A DNA stretch of 36,760 nt, from positions 1 through 36,760 of the forward strand of contig CAJUFF010000009.1 of NCBI GenBank assembly GCA_910585505.1, read 5' to 3'. The notes below the pieces were generated by a model, which was not told the DNA's origin, did not search any database, and saw only the letters and a program-made list of their open reading frames with translations. Numbering within the stretch: the stretch's first letter is position 1; the number at the start of each line of letters is the position of its first letter. The translations under genes were made by a program, and so were the position numbers. Positions 15,782 through 24,469 of this stretch are shown here, piece by piece. The DNA is from an uncultured Ruminiclostridium sp. GTDB taxonomy: Bacteria; Bacillota; Clostridia; Oscillospirales; Ruminococcaceae.

Positions 15782-18196
15782 TTGGATTTATCAATGAAAT
15801 GGCTTAACGATTACGTTAAAGCCGATATGCCGATAAAGGAATTTGTGGACGGCATGACAATGAGCGGTTCAAAGGTAGAGACTTACAGAGATCTTTCGGA
15901 GCCGCTGAAAAACATTGTTGTCGGCAAGGTGGTACAGATTGAAAAGCATACCGACAGCGAAAAGCTGTGGATATGCCAATTGGACGTGGGCAAGGACGCT
16001 CCCGTTCAGATAGTTACCGCCGCCCAGAACCTTTATGTGGGCGCGGTGGTGCCCGTGGTGCTTGACGGCGGAGTCTGCATTGACCGTCACAACAATACCG
16101 TTATGAAAATAAAGAAGGGCAAGCTCAGAGGGGTGGAAAGCTTCGGCATGATGTGCAGCTTTGACGAGCTTGGTATGGAAAACAGCGATTTTCCTTACGC
16201 TTCTCCCGACGGCATACTTATTTTCAATGAGGACCCCGATTTCGACAAATTCGTTATCGGAGAGGACATTACCAAAGCGGTGGGTATTGACGACACCGTT
16301 GTGGAATTCGAGATTACCAACAACCGTCCCGACTGTCTGTCGGTAATAGGGCTTGCAAGAGAGGCTCACGCCACATTTCGTCTGCCTTTTGAACTTAAAA
16401 CACCCGTATTCAAAGGCATTGACGGAGATATCAACAAAGAGCTTTCGGTAACCGTGGAAAACAAAAAACTTTGTACTCGTTATATGGCAGCGAAGGTTAA
16501 AAACATAAAGATAGCGCCCTCCCCCCGCTGGCTGGCGGAAAGACTAAGGGCAAGCGGAGTCCGCGCCATCAACAATTTCGTGGATATCACCAACTTTGTA
16601 ATGTTGGAATACGGTCACCCAATGCACGCCTTTGATGCAAGATACGTTGAAGGCAATAAAATAGTTGTAAGAAACGCAGGGAGCGGCGAAGTGCTGAAGC
16701 TTCTGGACGACAAAACTCCGGAGCTTAAGCTGTCCGAGGATATGCTGGTTATCTGCAACGAAAAAGAGCCCATGGCTCTTGCGGGCGTTATGGGCGGTTT
16801 ATACAGCGGAATAAGCGAAGACACGAAAGAGGTTATTTTCGAGTCCGCCTGCTTCGACGGAGTGAACGTCCGCCGCACCGCTAAAAAAGCGGGGGTAAGG
16901 ACGGAATCAAGCGCAAGATTTGAAAAAGGCCTTGACCCTGAAAACGCGAAAAACGCGCTGTACAGGGCGTTGGAGCTGGTGGAGCTTTTGGGCTGCGGCG
17001 AGGTTGTGAAAAACGTTATCGACGTATACCCCGCCGTCAAGGAACCTAAGCGCCTTAAGCTCGATTCGGAATGGATAAATAATTTTTTGGGGGCAAATAT
17101 ACCGGAGTCGGAGCAGATAGAGAGTTTGAAGCGGCTTGATTTTGCTTACGATGAAGCCGAAAAAACTGTCATGCCTCCGGCCGTCAGGATAGATATCGAA
17201 CGCCCCTGCGATCTTGCGGAGGAAATAGCCCGCATTTACGGCTACAACAGGATAGAAAGCACGGTTCCGAAGCTGGCCTCGCACAATGTTCTTACTCCCG
17301 CGGAAATCCTTAAGGCAAAGCTTATAAATATAATGACGGCTCAGGGCTGCCGCGAGACAATGACCTTCAGCTTTATTTCTCCGAAGAGCTACGAAAAGTG
17401 CAGGATAGACGAATCGGAGCGGAAAAGTGTCGAAATAATGAACCCGCTGGGAGAGGATACCAGCGTAATGCGCACAAGCCTTATTCCTTCCATGATGGAG
17501 GTAGTTGCCCGCAATATAAATAACCGCACCTTAAGCGGACGGTTTTTCGAGATAGGAAGAGAATATCACCCCGTAGGCGATAAAAACGAGCTTCCCGTTG
17601 AAAAGGAAGTTTTAATCTGTACCGTTTACGGAGACGGCGAGGATTTCTTTACCGTAAAGGGGATTGCCGAGGAGGTTCTCGGAAAGTGCGGGGTGAATCC
17701 CGTGTTTACCGCTCTTCGCTCCAACCGCAGCTTCCATACAGGTCGCTGCGCCGAGATAACGGCTGAGGGAGGAAAGGTGATAGGCGTATGCGGCGAGATA
17801 CATCCCCTTGCGGCGGAAAATTACGGAATTGACAAAACGAGGGTTTATATGCTTGTTATCAAGCTTGAAGAGCTTTTGGAGTGTTCTGATTCCGACGTGA
17901 AGTATACTGCGCTTCCCCGCTTCCCCGCTTCGGTAAGAGATTTGAGTCTGGTTTGCGATTCTGATGTATCCAACGGCGAGATCGGCGGGATAATATCCAA
18001 AAACGCCAAGCACCTTGAAAGCGTTCGGCTTTTTGATATCTATACCGGAGAGCAGATACCGGAAGGCAAAAAGAGTCTGTCATACAAGCTGACCTTCCGC
18101 AAAGCCGACGGTACGCTCACCGATGAGGAATGCGACAAGGCGGTGGGCAAAATAATCAACGCTCTTTCGGAGAAGAATATTATCTTAAGAACTTGA
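15782..18196 (+). CDS. pheT: Phenylalanine-tRNA ligase beta subunit
   Basis: This is the editing and tRNA-binding subunit of PheRS (804 residues, the usual bacterial length). It has an EMAP/OB tRNA-binding domain (about 40-155, NIVVGKVVQIEKHTDSEKLWIC), a B3/4 editing domain (about 205-375) with GVRAINNFVDITNFVMLEYG, and a B5 domain (about 415-495) with RPCDLAEEIARIYGYNRI. A pseudo-catalytic core follows, then a C-terminal FDX-ACB anticodon-binding domain (about 710-803, FPASVRDLSLV). The start is TTG 15782, with AAGGAGG 8 bases upstream. No deviation from the family was seen. Confidence 0.97.
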   Translation: MDLSMKWLNDYVKADMPIKEFVDGMTMSGSKVETYRDLSEPLKNIVVGKVVQIEKHTDSEKLWICQLDVGKDAPVQIVTAAQNLYVGAVVPVVLDGGVCIDRHNNTVMKIKKGKLRGVESFGMMCSFDELGMENSDFPYASPDGILIFNEDPDFDKFVIGEDITKAVGIDDTVVEFEITNNRPDCLSVIGLAREAHATFRLPFELKTPVFKGIDGDINKELSVTVENKKLCTRYMAAKVKNIKIAPSPRWLAERLRASGVRAINNFVDITNFVMLEYGHPMHAFDARYVEGNKIVVRNAGSGEVLKLLDDKTPELKLSEDMLVICNEKEPMALAGVMGGLYSGISEDTKEVIFESACFDGVNVRRTAKKAGVRTESSARFEKGLDPENAKNALYRALELVELLGCGEVVKNVIDVYPAVKEPKRLKLDSEWINNFLGANIPESEQIESLKRLDFAYDEAEKTVMPPAVRIDIERPCDLAEEIARIYGYNRIESTVPKLASHNVLTPAEILKAKLINIMTAQGCRETMTFSFISPKSYEKCRIDESERKSVEIMNPLGEDTSVMRTSLIPSMMEVVARNINNRTLSGRFFEIGREYHPVGDKNELPVEKEVLICTVYGDGEDFFTVKGIAEEVLGKCGVNPVFTALRSNRSFHTGRCAEITAEGGKVIGVCGEIHPLAAENYGIDKTRVYMLVIKLEELLECSDSDVKYTALPRFPASVRDLSLVCDSDVSNGEIGGIISKNAKHLESVRLFDIYTGEQIPEGKKSLSYKLTFRKADGTLTDEECDKAVGKIINALSEKNIILRT

Positions 18197-18208
18197 TTGC
18201 CATTTTAA

Positions 18209-18264
18209 GAACCTGTCCACGCAGAAAGAGCGCGTGGATTTTCGAGCATTTTTCGGATATGTTC
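18209..18264. repeat. Short remnant related to the TIR elements
   Basis: GCGTGGATTTTCGAGCA (18232-18248) is an exact inverse match to 14224-14240 of copy C. The flanks GAACCTGTCC and GGATATGTTC are imperfect inverted repeats, and an internal CCACGC/GCGTGG hairpin is present. It may be an internally deleted copy. Confidence 0.5.
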
Positions 18265-18331
18265 ACAAAAATGTCAATTTCGTAAGGTAAAATTAATTTA
18301 TAAAGAGCAAAAGGAAGGAATGATCATAAAA

Positions 18332-19582
18332 ATGTCATTAAAAAAGAGAATAACGGCTTCGATAACCGCCGCCGCGTTGACCGCCGCTTCGGTTTTGACC
18401 CTGTCGGGCTGTTCTCAGAGCGTATCGAGAGCCATGACTGTAAACGGCGAGGATATCCCCGCGGGAATTTATATTCTTTACAGCGGGCACGCTTACGCCG
18501 ACGCCACTCAGAAGCTTAAGGAGGAACAGCCCGATCTGGATACAAGCGCCGATGGCTTCGATTATTACAATCAGACCGTGGACGGAATATCTTTTGCGGA
18601 CTATGTCAAAAGAGAAACAGAAAATTACTGTAAACGCCACACTGCGGTAAATGATGTTTTCAGTGATTTGGGAATAGAATTGGACGAGGAAACCATGGAT
18701 AACGCAAACGACGTCTGGCAGGCGCAGTGGGATTTTGACGTGTCTTCATACAGCGGTTCCACAGCTTTCTCCTATCTCAAAGGGGCAAACACCTTAGGCG
18801 ATTATTTTGAGTCGATAGGCGTTTCAAAATCCTCCTTCAGGGATTACACGATAAATACCTACCGTGCGTCGGAGATCTTTGAACACTATTACAGCGAGGG
18901 CGGCACGGAAGAGGTGCCTAAAGACGATATCAGAAAGTGGATAGACGAGAACTATTCCCTGACACGTTATTTCAGCATTTCTCTTAAGGACAGCGAAGGT
19001 AATCTTATAGAGGATGAAGCGGAGCTGAAAAAACTTGAAGATCTTGCCAATGAATATAAGGACAAGCTTAGCGACGGAGGCTCCTTCGCGGAGGTTTACG
19101 CGGCTCATCAGAAATATCTTAAGGAGCAGTCCGGCGAGGAGGATACCTCCGAAAGTTCCGGTACCGCCGACGAAAAGGAGGATAAGGACTATAACAGCCT
19201 TATCGCAAAGACATCCACATCTCCCAGCGAGGAATTTGTCGAAGCGTTGTTTAAGCAGGAAAAGAACACTGTAACCGTGTTCAAGACCGACGCTTACTAT
19301 TATGTGGTACAGAGGCTTGACGTTCTGGAGACCGAAGGTGCGGAGGGCGAAGATGAAACCGATTATGTAAAAAAATACACCGAGACCGCGCTTCAGGAGC
19401 TTAAGGGCGACGATATGGAGAATGTATTTAAAGACAAGTATTCGTCATATGCCTCCGAAGTTAACGATTCCGCTCCGGATTATGCGAGGGATCAGGCTCA
19501 GAATGCGCTCAGCGGGCTTACCACCATTACTCAGATACAGTACCAGAACTATTATTCACAGTTGTTTAACTATGGCGGTTAA
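18332..19582 (+). CDS. PrsA/SurA-like foldase lipoprotein
   Basis: This is a surface lipoprotein of 416 residues from the chosen start. The lipobox is LSGC with Cys27, and the signal peptide is alanine-rich. The mature N-terminal part (about 30-200) is helical and SurA_N-like, starting with the typical AMTVNGEDIPAGIY. A divergent parvulin-like half follows: TRYFSISLKD, then SDGGSFAEVYAAH, and later TDAYYYVVQRLDVLE. An acidic/serine insert (about 265-285) interrupts it. Peptidyl-prolyl isomerase activity is uncertain because the core is poorly conserved; a chaperone role for exported proteins is likely. The ATG at 18320 directly abuts the AAGGAAGGA ribosome site, so ATG 18332 is preferred. It stands alone between pheT and the ABC-F gene. 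Confidence 0.8.
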   Translation: MSLKKRITASITAAALTAASVLTLSGCSQSVSRAMTVNGEDIPAGIYILYSGHAYADATQKLKEEQPDLDTSADGFDYYNQTVDGISFADYVKRETENYCKRHTAVNDVFSDLGIELDEETMDNANDVWQAQWDFDVSSYSGSTAFSYLKGANTLGDYFESIGVSKSSFRDYTINTYRASEIFEHYYSEGGTEEVPKDDIRKWIDENYSLTRYFSISLKDSEGNLIEDEAELKKLEDLANEYKDKLSDGGSFAEVYAAHQKYLKEQSGEEDTSESSGTADEKEDKDYNSLIAKTSTSPSEEFVEALFKQEKNTVTVFKTDAYYYVVQRLDVLETEGAEGEDETDYVKKYTETALQELKGDDMENVFKDKYSSYASEVNDSAPDYARDQAQNALSGLTTITQIQYQNYYSQLFNYGG

Positions 19583-19673
19583 TACCGATTTTCGATCAAA
19601 GGACATATAACGTGATACCGAAGATTCGGTGTTTTGGGTACAATCTTTATTCAAGTCGACTTTTAAAGATTGG
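19581..19673 (+). repeat. Paired-palindrome repeat, copy 1
   Basis: Hairpin 1 (ACCGATTTTC at 19584-19593 with GAAGATTCGGT at 19620-19630, one bulge) and hairpin 2 (CAATCTTTA at 19641-19649 with TAAAGATTG at 19664-19672) are joined by GTGTTTTGGGTACAATCT. That linker nearly matches the one at 24361-24378. The element starts right at the stop codon of the preceding gene and may serve as its 3' end. Confidence 0.6.
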
Positions 19674-19695
19674 TAAAAAATAAGCGCATAAAATC

Positions 19696-19726
19696 GGGGA
19701 AGGTCGGAAGGATTTTCCCCCTTTTT
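19696..19726 (+). terminator. Possible rho-independent terminator
   Basis: GGGGAA (19696-19701) pairs with TTCCCC (19715-19720), followed by CTTTTTG. The stem is short, so confidence is moderate. It would end transcription of the foldase gene. Confidence 0.5.
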
Positions 19727-19794
19727 GTTATGCCGGTAATATCATGCTATAGGCAAATTTAAATTGGAATTGTTTGCGAATAGTGCTTAATACC

Positions 19795-19839
19795 AATCTT
19801 TGATTATCTATATTTTTGTCTACACTTTGATCAAAGATT
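19795..19839 (+). repeat. Single palindrome of the intergenic family
   Basis: AATCTTTGAT (19795-19804) and ATCAAAGATT (19830-19839) are a perfect 10-bp inverted repeat. The left side is bordered by TTAATACC, as in the neighbouring paired palindromes. Confidence 0.55.
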
Positions 19840-19895
19840 ATAGCAATTCAAAAAAGTTAAAACAAAATTACAAGAGTGCAAAACACACAAGCTTT

Positions 19896-19956
19896 GGGGG
19901 CGTTGCCCCCCGTCCTTTGGACTCCCCTACTTCCCTTTCGGAGTCCGAAAGGGAAG
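19896..19956. repeat. GC-rich double palindrome
   Basis: GGGGGC-GTT-GCCCCCC (19896-19911) is followed by a 27-base palindrome (19930-19956). Its 13-base arms, CTTCCCTTTCGGA and TCCGAAAGGGAAG, flank one central G. A GGACTCC/GGAGTCC pairing overlaps both. The arrangement looks like a dispersed intergenic repeat. The rest of the 19583-20060 gap is AT-rich without genes. Confidence 0.65.
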
Positions 19957-19987
19957 CGGAAAGGACATTTAGTCGCTTCGCTCCTAT

Positions 19988-20017
19988 TTGTTTATCTTTT
20001 TGTTGGGTTGCTATAGT
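19988..20017 (+). promoter_or_regulatory. Possible promoter of the ABC-F gene
   Basis: TTGTTT (19988-19993), an 18-base spacer and TATAGT (20012-20017), ending 43 bases before the ABC-F start codon. Only partial consensus matches. Confidence 0.35.
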
Positions 20018-20060
20018 ATAAAAACCCGGCCGCTGAATACGGAAAGGCGGATATAAAGAT

Positions 20061-22001
20061 ATGATAATTTTACAGGGAAAGGATATAGCCGTAAGCTTTG
20101 GCGAGAGAGTATTGTTCTCAAACGTCAACTTTGCGGTGGACGAAAACGATAAAATAGGCCTTGCGGGGGTAAACGGAGCTGGAAAAACCACTCTTTTCCG
20201 TATGCTTGCGGGCATAGAGCCGGAGGATCACGAGGGCGCGATTGTGAAGCAGGCGGGGCTTACCGTCGGGTTTATGGAGCAGCATGTTCTCAGAAACGGC
20301 GAAATAAGCGTTTACGACGAAGCGCTTTCGGTATTCGGAAGACTTATGGAGACGGAAAAGGAGCTTGAAGCGCTCCACGACAGAATAGACGCAGGCGATA
20401 CCGACGCAAAGCTTTTGGAAAAGCAGATGAACCTTACCGAGCGTTTTCAGGACGATGGGGGACTTACGTTCCGCGCACGAACTGAAAGTATGCTTATCGG
20501 AATGGGATTTAAAAAAGATGACCTTCAAAAGCCGGTAAGGGTTTTGAGCGGTGGGGAGCGCTCAAAGCTTCAGTTAGTGAAGCTGCTGCTTTCGGGAGCC
20601 AAGCTTCTGCTTTTGGACGAGCCTACAAACCATCTGGACATAGAGGCGTCCGAATGGCTTGAAAGCTTTTTGCTGGAGTTTAAGGGCGCGTATATAGTGA
20701 TATCCCACGACCGTTATTTTCTCGATAAGGTTACCAACAAAACTTTTGCATTGGATAATTTTACTTTGGATACTTACAAAGGAAATTATACCGAATACTT
20801 GAGACAGTATGACGAAAGGGTGACCTACCTTACTAAAAAATACACCGAAATGACGGATGAAATACATCGGATAGAAGGGATAATAGAACAGCAAAGGCGA
20901 TTCAATCAGGAACACAACTATATCACCATACGCTCAAAGGAAAAACAGATAGAGCGAATCAGGAAAGAACTGATTCCCCCGCCTCCGCCTCGAAGGAAAA
21001 TACATTTTCAGATACCCTGCCGCCTTGCCCATGGCACCGACGTTATCACGGCAAAAGATCTGTCTCTTAAAATAGGAGAGCAAGAGCTTTTCGGGAACGT
21101 TGATTTTGAGATAAAATACGGCGAGAGGGTGTTTTTGTTAGGCGCAAACGGATGCGGCAAATCCAGTCTTATGAAGCTTGTTTTGGGCAAGCTTAAGGGT
21201 GAAGGCAGCGCGTATATTGCGGACTGGCTTAAAATAGGCTATTTTGATCAGCTTCAGGAGCTGAGACTCACCAGTTCCAAAACCACAATGGATTTTGTGT
21301 GGGACGATTTCCCTAAGCTTAACAGAACCCAAATTCAGTCCGTTCTGGCTATGTTCAAGCTGTACGGTGAGCAGCTTCAGAAGCCCGTTAATATGCTGTC
21401 GGGCGGCGAAGCGGCAAAGGTTATTCTGCTTAAGATAATGCTGGAGGGGCCGAATCTGCTTTTGCTGGACGAGCCTACCAACCATCTGGATCTTGAAGCA
21501 AGAGAGGGGCTTATGGAGGCTCTTTCCGACTACAAGGGCACGATGCTGATTATTTCCCATGACCGCGCTCTTATAAACAGTCTGGCTACAAAGCTGATGT
21601 TTTTGCACAAGGACGGAATGGAAATTTTTTCGGGAAGCTATGACGAATGGAAGGAGAGCCGCGCTTGCGTTGGGGCGGGAGAAAATTATTTGAAAGCCCA
21701 AAACACGGGCAAGTCCGGAACCGAAGGCGCTTCCAAGACAAATTCTTATAAAGAGCAGAAAGAAAGACAGAGCAGGCTGCGCAGGGCGGCTACCAAAGTG
21801 AAAAAATTGGAGGAAGAGATCGGAGAGCTTGAAAAAGAGGCGAAGGAGATAAACAATCGGCTTTCCGAAAACAGCGGTGATTACAAGCAGGCCATGGAGG
21901 ACAGTGAAAGGCTGTCGGAGGTGGAGAGACTGCAAATCGAGCTGATGGAGAGATGGGAAGAAGCGGAAAAGGAGCTGGCGGAACTGGAAAACGAACGGTG
22001 A
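20061..22001 (+). CDS. ABC-F family ATPase (YdiF/Uup-like)
   Basis: This is a cytosolic 646-residue protein with two ABC domains and no membrane spans, typical of ABC-F proteins that act on ribosomes. NBD1 has GVNGAGKT (36-43) and LSGGERSKL (about 162-170). NBD2 has GANGCGKS (361-368) and LSGGEAAKV (about 446-454). Both have LLLLDEPTNHLD and ISHDR. The interdomain linker (about 242-300) is helical and charged, followed by a PPPPPRR stretch. A long C-terminal coiled coil (about 560-646) resembles Uup and YdiF. Translation quality control or a housekeeping role is more likely than antibiotic resistance, but this cannot be decided here. The following terminator (22151-22178) closes the unit. Confidence 0.92.
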   Translation: MIILQGKDIAVSFGERVLFSNVNFAVDENDKIGLAGVNGAGKTTLFRMLAGIEPEDHEGAIVKQAGLTVGFMEQHVLRNGEISVYDEALSVFGRLMETEKELEALHDRIDAGDTDAKLLEKQMNLTERFQDDGGLTFRARTESMLIGMGFKKDDLQKPVRVLSGGERSKLQLVKLLLSGAKLLLLDEPTNHLDIEASEWLESFLLEFKGAYIVISHDRYFLDKVTNKTFALDNFTLDTYKGNYTEYLRQYDERVTYLTKKYTEMTDEIHRIEGIIEQQRRFNQEHNYITIRSKEKQIERIRKELIPPPPPRRKIHFQIPCRLAHGTDVITAKDLSLKIGEQELFGNVDFEIKYGERVFLLGANGCGKSSLMKLVLGKLKGEGSAYIADWLKIGYFDQLQELRLTSSKTTMDFVWDDFPKLNRTQIQSVLAMFKLYGEQLQKPVNMLSGGEAAKVILLKIMLEGPNLLLLDEPTNHLDLEAREGLMEALSDYKGTMLIISHDRALINSLATKLMFLHKDGMEIFSGSYDEWKESRACVGAGENYLKAQNTGKSGTEGASKTNSYKEQKERQSRLRRAATKVKKLEEEIGELEKEAKEINNRLSENSGDYKQAMEDSERLSEVERLQIELMERWEEAEKELAELENER

Positions 22002-22150
22002 GATAATCGTATTTTCTTTAGTGATACCCCGGATTGTTGAGGGGATAGTATACGCCGGACATACATTACAAAAAAATTTCATTAAATTTTCACATTTCTT
22101 TTTTTATAAAATTAACTTTTTATTAAAAAAGTCAATTCCTCATAAAATCT

Positions 22151-22178
22151 ACCGCCGAGAGAATTCGGCGGTATTTTT
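22151..22178 (+). terminator. Rho-independent terminator after the ABC-F gene
   Basis: ACCGCCGA (22151-22158) pairs perfectly with TCGGCGGT (22165-22172) over a 6-base loop, followed by ATTTTTG. The rest of the 22002-22543 gap is AT-rich and, apart from the promoter at 22406-22434, shows no feature. Confidence 0.9.
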
Positions 22179-22405
22179 GTGCAAAATGACGAACACAATA
22201 TGTTTGTCGTAATCTGTCATTTAACTTTTTAATGCGTTGCGCTCCCTTTTACAAGATGTTGTGTCGGTTTTGGCTTAAATACAGATATATTTGGAATTAA
22301 AAAGGAAATTTCGTGGTTAAAAAAGCTGTGTTTATGTAAAAAGCCTTAATTTTTTGTGGATAATGCAAACAAAATACTTAAATTTAAAAAATTTTTTATG
22401 AAAAC

Positions 22406-22434
22406 TTGACATATCGTCTATACTTTGGTATAAT
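22406..22434 (+). promoter_or_regulatory. Consensus sigma-A promoter of the two ABC ATPase genes
   Basis: TTGACA (22406-22411), a 17-base spacer and TATAAT (22429-22434): a perfect match. The leader of about 100 bases has small hairpins (ATTTGC/GCAAAT and CCGTC/GACGG). Confidence 0.93.
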
Positions 22435-22543
22435 TAACAAAGTGATTGGTTTATGATAGTTTGTGAGATTTGCGTGTACGGCAAATGTGAAAAATGCCGT
22501 CGTCGGACGGACGCTTCTCGCGGGAAGGATAACGTATTTACAT

Positions 22544-23254
22544 ATGTCTGTTATTTTGAAGGCGGATAACGTTTCGAGACGGTTTACCATAGGTGACGGA
22601 AGCGTTGTGAACGCGCTTGCCGATATAAATCTTGAGGTTGAGAGCAATCGCCTTGTTTGTCTCAGGGGGCGGTCGGGTTCGGGAAAAACCACTCTTATAA
22701 ATATTTTGGGCGCACTTGACAAACCCAGCGGCGGAAGCGTTTTTTTTAACGGAAAAAACATAACTGAGCTGAATGCCGCCGAGTGCGACAAGCTCAGACG
22801 CCATGAAATGGCGTTTGTATTTCAGTCGGTGGCACTTATCTCAACCATGACTGCCTATGAGAATGTGGAATTCGCCCTTCGCCTGGCAGGGGTGCCCATG
22901 AAGCAAAGAAGCGCCAGAGCCAAAGAATGTCTCACACGAGTAGGGCTTGAAAAAAGAATGTACCATCGTCCCGGAGAACTTTCGGGCGGAGAACAGCAGC
23001 GCGTGGCAATCGCGCGGGCGGTGTGCCACAGACCCAAGATAGTATTTGCCGACGAACCTACTGCGGCTTTGGATACACCGACGGGATTGGCGGTGCTTAA
23101 GCTTTTCCGTGATCTTGTAAAGGACGGAGACCTTACCATCGTGATGACGACTCACGATGAAACTATGATGGAACTTGCGGATGTGGTTTATTCCCTGGAG
23201 GACGGGAAAATAGCCGCGGAAGCGAGAAACGATATAAAAACGGAAAAGGAATGA
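22544..23254 (+). CDS. LolD/MacB-class ABC transporter ATP-binding protein
   Basis: This is a 236-residue nucleotide-binding subunit of an ABC complex. It has Walker A GRSGSGKT, Q-loop FVFQSVALISTMTAYENV, signature LSGGEQQRVAIARAV, Walker B IVFADEPTAALD and H-loop TTHDE. The sequence style is that of the LolD/MacB class, which normally partners FtsX-fold permeases, not of the MalK class. I start at ATG 22544, because the family begins with a short strand before the ATPase fold. GGGAAGGA is 15 bases upstream, which is a wide spacing. An in-frame GTG at 22463 would add an unconserved N-terminus. No FtsX-type permease gene is adjacent. The second ATPase gene follows after 29 bases. Confidence 0.92.
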   Translation: MSVILKADNVSRRFTIGDGSVVNALADINLEVESNRLVCLRGRSGSGKTTLINILGALDKPSGGSVFFNGKNITELNAAECDKLRRHEMAFVFQSVALISTMTAYENVEFALRLAGVPMKQRSARAKECLTRVGLEKRMYHRPGELSGGEQQRVAIARAVCHRPKIVFADEPTAALDTPTGLAVLKLFRDLVKDGDLTIVMTTHDETMMELADVVYSLEDGKIAAEARNDIKTEKE

Positions 23255-23283
23255 TCCTACCATAACGGAAGGAATTTGCAAAT

Positions 23284-24222
23284 ATGCCGAAAAATGTGCT
23301 CCTTGCGCCTCCCGAAAACGTAATGGTAAGGTGCGAGAATTTAGTTAAGATATACAAGACCGACGAGGTTGAAGTGATGGCGCTCCAAGGACTTGATCTG
23401 ACCGTCGAACGAGGCGAGCTGATGGGAATAGTCGGCTCTTCCGGTTCGGGAAAGTCCACTCTTCTGAATATGCTGGGAGGACTTGACAAGCCGTCGGCGG
23501 GAACGCTTTTCGTGGACGGAAAGGATCTGCTGAAGTTCGGTGAAAAAGAGCTTATAGAATATATGAGGGACACGGTGGGCTTTGTGTGGCAGAATAACGC
23601 CCGAAATCTTATACCGTATCTCACCGCCATACAGAATGTGGAGCTTCCCATGCTGCTGAAGGGCGTGAAAAACAGGCGTTCGCAGGCCGAACGGCTTTTG
23701 GAGGCGGTTGGGCTTTCCGCCAGAAAAAATTCGCTGTTAAGCCAGATGTCCGGGGGCGAGCAGCAGCGTGTGGCGATAGCAATAGCGCTGTCCAATAATC
23801 CGAGGCTGCTTCTGGCGGACGAACCAACCGGAGCCGTAGATACAAAAACCGCCGCAATGGTGCTTGACGTATTTAAGCGTATCAACCGTGAAATGGGCGT
23901 TACGATAATAATAGTAACTCACGACGTAAATCTTTCAAGATCCATCGACCGCGTGGTTTCAATAAGGGACGGAAAGACGGCCACCGAGATGATAAGAAAA
24001 CAGCCCATTTCCCACATTGCTTCCTTCGGAGAACTTTCGGAGGCTCAAAAGGCAGAGGCGGAGGCGTCAAGAGAGGAACTTGCCGTGCTCGACCGAGTGG
24101 GAAGGCTTCAGCTTCCGAAGGAATACCTTTCCGCCTTGGGAATAAAGGGCGGAGATAAGGTAAAGGTAGAGCTTGAAGAAGGCGCCATACTTATCAGATC
24201 GGGAATTAAAGAAAAAAACTAA
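23284..24222 (+). CDS. LolD/MacB-class ABC ATPase with C-terminal AbrB/MazE-like domain
   Basis: This 312-residue protein has an ABC ATPase domain (about 12-235) with Walker A GSSGSGKST, GFVWQNNARNLIPYLTA, signature MSGGEQQRVAIAIAL, Walker B LLLADEPTGAVD and VTHDV. A charged linker (about 240-265) follows. Residues about 268-305 (VLDRVGRLQLPKEYLSALG then KVKVELEEGAILIR) read as a SpoVT/AbrB-type swapped-hairpin domain. These domains usually dimerise and bind DNA or toxins; here one may dimerise the ATPase. The gene forms a pair with the upstream ATPase and has no FtsX permease next to it. The next gene begins 247 bases later with a carbohydrate-binding protein, so a functional link to that operon is possible but unproven. 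Confidence 0.88.
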   Translation: MPKNVLLAPPENVMVRCENLVKIYKTDEVEVMALQGLDLTVERGELMGIVGSSGSGKSTLLNMLGGLDKPSAGTLFVDGKDLLKFGEKELIEYMRDTVGFVWQNNARNLIPYLTAIQNVELPMLLKGVKNRRSQAERLLEAVGLSARKNSLLSQMSGGEQQRVAIAIALSNNPRLLLADEPTGAVDTKTAAMVLDVFKRINREMGVTIIIVTHDVNLSRSIDRVVSIRDGKTATEMIRKQPISHIASFGELSEAQKAEAEASREELAVLDRVGRLQLPKEYLSALGIKGGDKVKVELEEGAILIRSGIKEKN

Positions 24223-24330
24223 TAAGTCGGCAGGTAGGAGCCTTTCGGCTGCTCCCGATCGTTAAAAATTTGACAATTTCAGAGCCGAAAATAATTTGGC
24301 GGCGTAACATAAATTTCTTTTTAAGCGACT

Positions 24331-24417
24331 GATGCTAATCCCTTAAAAATAGCGGGATTAGTGTTTTGAGTGCAATCTCGTTTTAAACCGTGATCATTAC
24401 TACATAAAATGGGATTG
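24331..24417 (+). repeat. Paired-palindrome repeat, copy 2
   Basis: Hairpin 1 (24331-24342 with 24354-24365) has 12 pairs including three G.U. Hairpin 2 (24373-24385 with 24405-24417) has 13 pairs including two G.U. They are joined by GTGTTTTGAGTGCAATCT, nearly the same linker as at 19630-19647. It lies between the ATPase pair and the operon. Upstream in the gap, GGAGC/GCTCC (near 24238-24255) forms a small stem without a T-run. I see no clear promoter between 24223 and 24470. Confidence 0.6.
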
Positions 24418-24469
24418 GTATAAGTCGTATCCATAAACAAAAAATTCATCAAGAAAGGTGGATATTATT

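Noticed and set aside
24085..24222. AbrB-like domain of the ATPase as the missing antitoxin of MazF
   Set aside because: The two are about 10 kb apart, in separate units, and the closest MazF relative (B. subtilis) uses a ribbon-helix-helix antitoxin. There is no direct support.
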